DNA from: Bacteroidota bacterium
GTDB taxonomy: Bacteria > Bacteroidota > Ignavibacteria > Kryptoniales > JAKASW01
Assembly (NCBI GenBank): GCA_021845665.1
Contig: JAJZVO010000011.1
Span: 21,951-85,950, forward strand
Reading direction: 5' to 3'
DNA length: 64,000 bases
Shown here: piece by piece, positions 60,241-64,000 of the stretch
Position numbering within the stretch: the stretch's first letter is position 1
How the letters are laid out: each line of letters starts with the position of its first letter
Position numbers and translations under genes: made by a program
Notes under the pieces: model-generated
What the model saw: only the letters and a program-made list of their open reading frames with translations
What the model was told of the DNA's origin: nothing
Database searches by the model: none

Positions 60241-62087
60241 CGACCCTGCACTGCCTCACCTCTCGACGCCGCTTCAAACCTTCTCTCGTCAAAAATCAGC
60301 TCCCTGCAGATTTCCCTCCCGCGTTCGTCGATCTTGTATAGCGGCATGATCTTCTGTGCGTTAACAATCGAGAGATCGAGACCCTTTTCTATTGCATAAT
60401 AAAGAAAAACGGAATTCAATACGTGACGTGCATGGACGTTCAGTCCGAACGAAGCATTGGAGACACCGAGGAGCGTGTAAGCAGCGGGGAATGCGGTCTT
60501 TATAAGCTTGATGGCCTCTATCGTCTCGATCCCCGCTTTCCTGAACTCTTCATCGCCGGAACCAAGGGTGAACGTCAGTGTATCGAATATCAGATCCTGT
60601 TCTCTCATTCCATACTTATTAACGGCAAGATCGCGGATGCGTTTTGCCACTTCAAATTTCTTCTCGCGGGTCTTTGCCATGCCCGATTCGTCTATTGTCA
60701 AAGCCACAACCGCCGCGCCATATTTCTTACAGAGGGGGAGCACACATTTCATGCGCTCCTCGCCGTCCTCCAGGTTTATCGAGTTAATGATCGCCCTGCC
60801 GGCATACCTCTTCAGCGCCTCTTCTATGACCTGGTATTCAGTCGAATCGATCATAAGAGGCAGAGCGACCTGAGTATTGAATCTTTTCATCACCTCACGC
60901 ATGTCACGGATTTCATCTCTCCCGACGTATGCTACACATAGGTCGAGTATGTGTGCCCCTTCTTTCATCTGTTCCCTGGCAAGCTGCACCATGCCGTCGT
61001 AGTCTTCAGCGAGAAGAAGATCCTTGAACTTCTTCGAGCCGTTGGCATTGCACCTCTCTCCGACAATTACAGGCGGCGGGTCGAGGTGAAGCGAGACACT
61101 TGAATATATCGAGGATATGGATGGGATGTAAGAGAATTCCCGCTGCTTCGGTTCGACGCTGGAAGCGATCTTTACCAGTCTCGCCATGTGTTGAGGGGTT
61201 GTGCCGCAGCACCCTCCGATTATGCTTACTCCGAACTCTTCCACAAACCGGTTCATCCAAAACTCGAGCTCGTCCGGCGTCAGGTGGTAACAAGCCTGAC
61301 CGCCGATATTCTCGGGAAGTCCTGCATTCGGCATCACGAACACAGGCTTCGGCGAGTTCTCACACAGATAGCGTACGTTCTCCTCCATCTCCTTCGGACC
61401 GGTAGCGCAGTTCATCCCGAAGACCGTCACGATATCATAAGGCTCAATCGCGGTCAGCGCAGCGGCGATTTCAGTGCCCATGAGCATCGTACCCATCGTC
61501 TCAATCGTGATCGAAACAATTACGGCGATTCCTCTTCCGCTCTCCTGGATAAACTCATACACCGCGGCCAACGCCGCTTTCGTCTGCAAAAGGTCCTGGC
61601 AAGTTTCGATTATGAGAAGATCCACTCCAGCATCAACAAGCCCTTTGACCTGCTCTTTGTACGATTCGCGCATGTCGTCGAACTCGATATGACCCAGCGA
61701 CGGCAGCTTCGTGGTTGGCCCCATCGACCCTGCGACATAACGGCGGCGTTCCGGAGTCGAATAAGCATCGGCGGACTTTCTAGCGATTTCTGCGGCGCGC
61801 TTGTTGATTTCGTACGATTTGTCTGCTAGGCCGTACTCTGCAAGGACGATGGATGTTGCGCCGAACGAATTGGTTTCAATTACGTCGACACCGACCTCTA
61901 GAAAACTGCGATGCACTTTTTCCGGGGCTTCCGGTTTGGAAATGTTCAGGTATTCGTTGCACCCTGCGAGATGCTCGCCTCCGAAATCTTCGGGCGTGAG
62001 ATCCTGATTCTGCAGGCTTGTACCTGTCGCTCCGTCAAAAACGAGGACTCTGTCACTTAGTATTTGTAGGAGTTCTTTTCCTGTCAT
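60237..62087 (-). CDS. metH: methionine synthase N-terminal half (homocysteine and pterin-binding domains)
   Basis: VFDGATGTSLQNQDL, GGCCGTTPQHM, GERCNANGSKKFKDLL; ATGA overlap with the C-terminal half. Confidence 0.93.
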   Translation of the reverse strand: MTGKELLQILSDRVLVFDGATGTSLQNQDLTPEDFGGEHLAGCNEYLNISKPEAPEKVHRSFLEVGVDVIETNSFGATSIVLAEYGLADKSYEINKRAAEIARKSADAYSTPERRRYVAGSMGPTTKLPSLGHIEFDDMRESYKEQVKGLVDAGVDLLIIETCQDLLQTKAALAAVYEFIQESGRGIAVIVSITIETMGTMLMGTEIAAALTAIEPYDIVTVFGMNCATGPKEMEENVRYLCENSPKPVFVMPNAGLPENIGGQACYHLTPDELEFWMNRFVEEFGVSIIGGCCGTTPQHMARLVKIASSVEPKQREFSYIPSISSIYSSVSLHLDPPPVIVGERCNANGSKKFKDLLLAEDYDGMVQLAREQMKEGAHILDLCVAYVGRDEIRDMREVMKRFNTQVALPLMIDSTEYQVIEEALKRYAGRAIINSINLEDGEERMKCVLPLCKKYGAAVVALTIDESGMAKTREKKFEVAKRIRDLAVNKYGMREQDLIFDTLTFTLGSGDEEFRKAGIETIEAIKLIKTAFPAAYTLLGVSNASFGLNVHARHVLNSVFLYYAIEKGLDLSIVNAQKIMPLYKIDERGREICRELIFDERRFEAASRGEAVQGR

Positions 62088-62189
62088 TACACTCTATTTT
62101 TAATCAATTTAGCTGTGATTTCGGGGAAATTCAAACGGCGCGAGTATCTGTGTTGAGTACTGTCCTGATTACATGGGATGAATACGGGA

Positions 62190-62957
62190 AAAAACCAACT
62201 ACAAGTAATCCAGACGATTCGCTTAGGCCGACGGACTTCCGAGTGAAATATATCAGCGCCTCTCCTCGGTATCTGTTCGTCTTCGGACCCGGTTATCATA
62301 ATGAGAGCATCGGCGAGATCTCCTTCGCATATCTCAGAGGCTCCAAAGGGCCGAGAAGGATGCCGCCCACCAAGCCCGCAATCTCGCTAACGAAAACACC
62401 ACTAAACCGGCGAATGTTGTGACGAATCAGTTCCGTCAAATCTCCACCACCAAAGACCATCACGACCGCCGCCGCGCGCCTGTCGTTGACTGCGACGCAG
62501 GGCACAAATGGAGCGGAAGCTGTAACCCAGGAGTATAAGCTTGCTCATATCGACGTCAGGACGTTGCCAAAGATAATCGGTGAGCAATATTGACCGGAGG
62601 GATCGTCCCAAGCGCAGTCCTGCGAACCTATGGTAATTCGGCGGCCAACTGAAACGGCGTATATGAGTTTCTCGGCGCATACGGATAGTCCGGTGCGGCA
62701 ATTATGACGTTTCGAATGTTGAAGCCGTAATCTATAGCGTGCTTACCTCTCGCCTCACTTCCCAAAAGAATCACTACCGGATAGGGCCTCGCCGCACCGT
62801 TCCCGGACGGAACGAGCAGCCCGCAATTGATCTCCTTACCTGCATCGTTAACAAGCGACAGCCATTCGTGTCTGAACAGCGTGTCGGAACCGGACTCAAC
62901 CACGCGACTCGCGGCGAGCCTTCTCTTTGCCGGGACAAAATACATCCCGCAATCCAT
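62190..62957 (-). pseudogene. alpha/beta-hydrolase (dienelactone-hydrolase-like) pseudogene
   Basis: One protein read across several frames: YPVVILLGSEARGKH..NVIIAAPDYPYAPR | DYLWQRPDVDMSKLILLGYSF | PCVAVNDRRAAAVVMVFGGGDL | MITGSEDEQIPRRGADI. Confidence 0.8.
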
Positions 62958-62966
62958 TTCGCCGAT

Positions 62967-63041
62967 TTAAACCCCGCAAAGGACCAGGACTAAACCTGCG
63001 GCCACCGCCGCCCAGATCAGCCACTTTAAAAGTTTGGACAT
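62967..63041 (-). CDS. 24-aa single-TM small membrane peptide
   Basis: MSKLLKWLIWAAVAAGLVLVLCGV* preceded by GGGAGGAGG at 5-nt spacing. Confidence 0.5.
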   Translation of the reverse strand: MSKLLKWLIWAAVAAGLVLVLCGV

Positions 63042-63125
63042 GTCCGCCTCCTCCCATTTCAACTAAATATGGGAACCGGCAACTTTCAGATCAACGCCCA
63101 TTCGACTCGATCCGACCGCCTGAAA

Positions 63126-63782
63126 TCACGGAGCGTAATTCGTGGGATCCGGAATTCCCGCGAGACTAAATGCTTCTCTTCGCTCCAGACAAGTTCCGCA
63201 TTTACCGCAATGAAGGCTTCCACCATTATAACAGGAGTAAGTAATCTCAAATGGAACTTGAAGATCGCGCCCCTTGAGAATTATGTCTTTCTTATACAGA
63301 CCGACAAACGGATCTTCAATTGTCACGTTCATATACGTACCGGCGCTCGCGGCTTCCGACATCGCTTTAAGAAACCCGGGACGGCAGTCCGGGTATATCG
63401 CGTGGTCGCCGGCATGTGCGGCATAGAGGACCTTAGCGGCACCGGTAGATTCGGCGTACCCCGCAGCTATCGACAGCATGATGCCGTTACGAAACGGGAC
63501 AACAGTACTTTTCATCGATAAGTCTTCGTAGTGCCCTTCCGGTATTTCCCCTCCGCTTTGGAGGAGATCGGATCTGAATAGCTCATTTACAAAAGGAAGC
63601 CTGATCAGGACATGTCCTGCTCCTGCTCGTCCTGCAATTCTCTTTGCGGCGGCCTGTTCACGCTCGCCATGTTTGGAACCGTAATCGAATGTCAACGCCG
63701 CAACATCGTAACGCTTAATCGCCCAATATAGAAGCGTACTGGAATCGATGCCGCCGGACAATAACACGATCGCCTTTCCCAT
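63126..63782 (-). CDS. queC: 7-cyano-7-deazaguanine synthase
   Basis: VLLSGGIDSSTLLYW, FDYGSKHGERE, CHCGKCGTC-type zinc site (LHCGKCGTCLERREAF). Confidence 0.95.
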   Translation of the reverse strand: MGKAIVLLSGGIDSSTLLYWAIKRYDVAALTFDYGSKHGEREQAAAKRIAGRAGAGHVLIRLPFVNELFRSDLLQSGGEIPEGHYEDLSMKSTVVPFRNGIMLSIAAGYAESTGAAKVLYAAHAGDHAIYPDCRPGFLKAMSEAASAGTYMNVTIEDPFVGLYKKDIILKGRDLQVPFEITYSCYNGGSLHCGKCGTCLERREAFSLAGIPDPTNYAP

Positions 63783-63882
63783 GAAACAGTCTTTCCCTTT
63801 TGTTCAAAGTAGGTATTAGTTAGGACATATTATCTTTAAATATACGGCCGGCACGGAAATTCAGTGAATCGGCCTTTCGATT

Positions 63883-64000
63883 GGGTCTGCGACAAATTTG
63901 TGAAACTATCGCCATTCATTAAAATGAACGGCTCAAAAAGTCTCAAAACCCCATTCGGGGTTTCGGGCACCTTCACAGGCGTCCATTTTTAATGGATGCC
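63883..64000. mobile_element. MITE-like element, copy 2 (truncated by window end)
   Basis: 117/118 nt identical to 7143-7260, same orientation. Confidence 0.8.

Overview
The window is a mostly housekeeping chromosome segment from a Gram-negative bacterium, probably of the Bacteroidota/Ignavibacteria/Chlorobi side. That placement is inferred from a PorX-type REC-PglZ regulator, many outer-membrane beta-barrels and SpmA/SpmB without sporulation genes. Recognisable modules are: (i) a response regulator / TPR-barrel / HEAT / processive GT2 operon (1.9-6.1 kb) with a nearby histidine kinase; (ii) glycolysis and central genes (pgk, gap, pyk, accD, panC, arginase, ispG, tsaB, tsaE); (iii) an ilvB-ilvN-ilvC-cimA-[half-ferritin-like]-leuA-leuC-leuD-leuB superoperon; (iv) an outer-membrane/cytochrome module (41-44 kb) with a monoheme CxxCH domain fused to a predicted beta-barrel; (v) cysS, recN, a two-gene split metH, and queC. 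There is one tRNA-Leu(CAG) with an integrase remnant beside it. The best hidden signals are: an unannotated 55-59 codon Leu/Ile/Val-rich leader peptide, preceded by a TTGACA-17-TATACT promoter and followed by a chain of mutually exclusive stems upstream of ilvB; the porin-cytochrome fusion module; a ~148-bp MITE with 14-bp TIRs, an apparent 9-bp target duplication and a second copy 56.7 kb away; a 28-bp perfect palindrome; and several decayed genes (PepSY, integrase, alpha/beta hydrolase, possible asparaginase). No CRISPR array or rRNA was seen. All calls come from reading the sequence; no database search was run.
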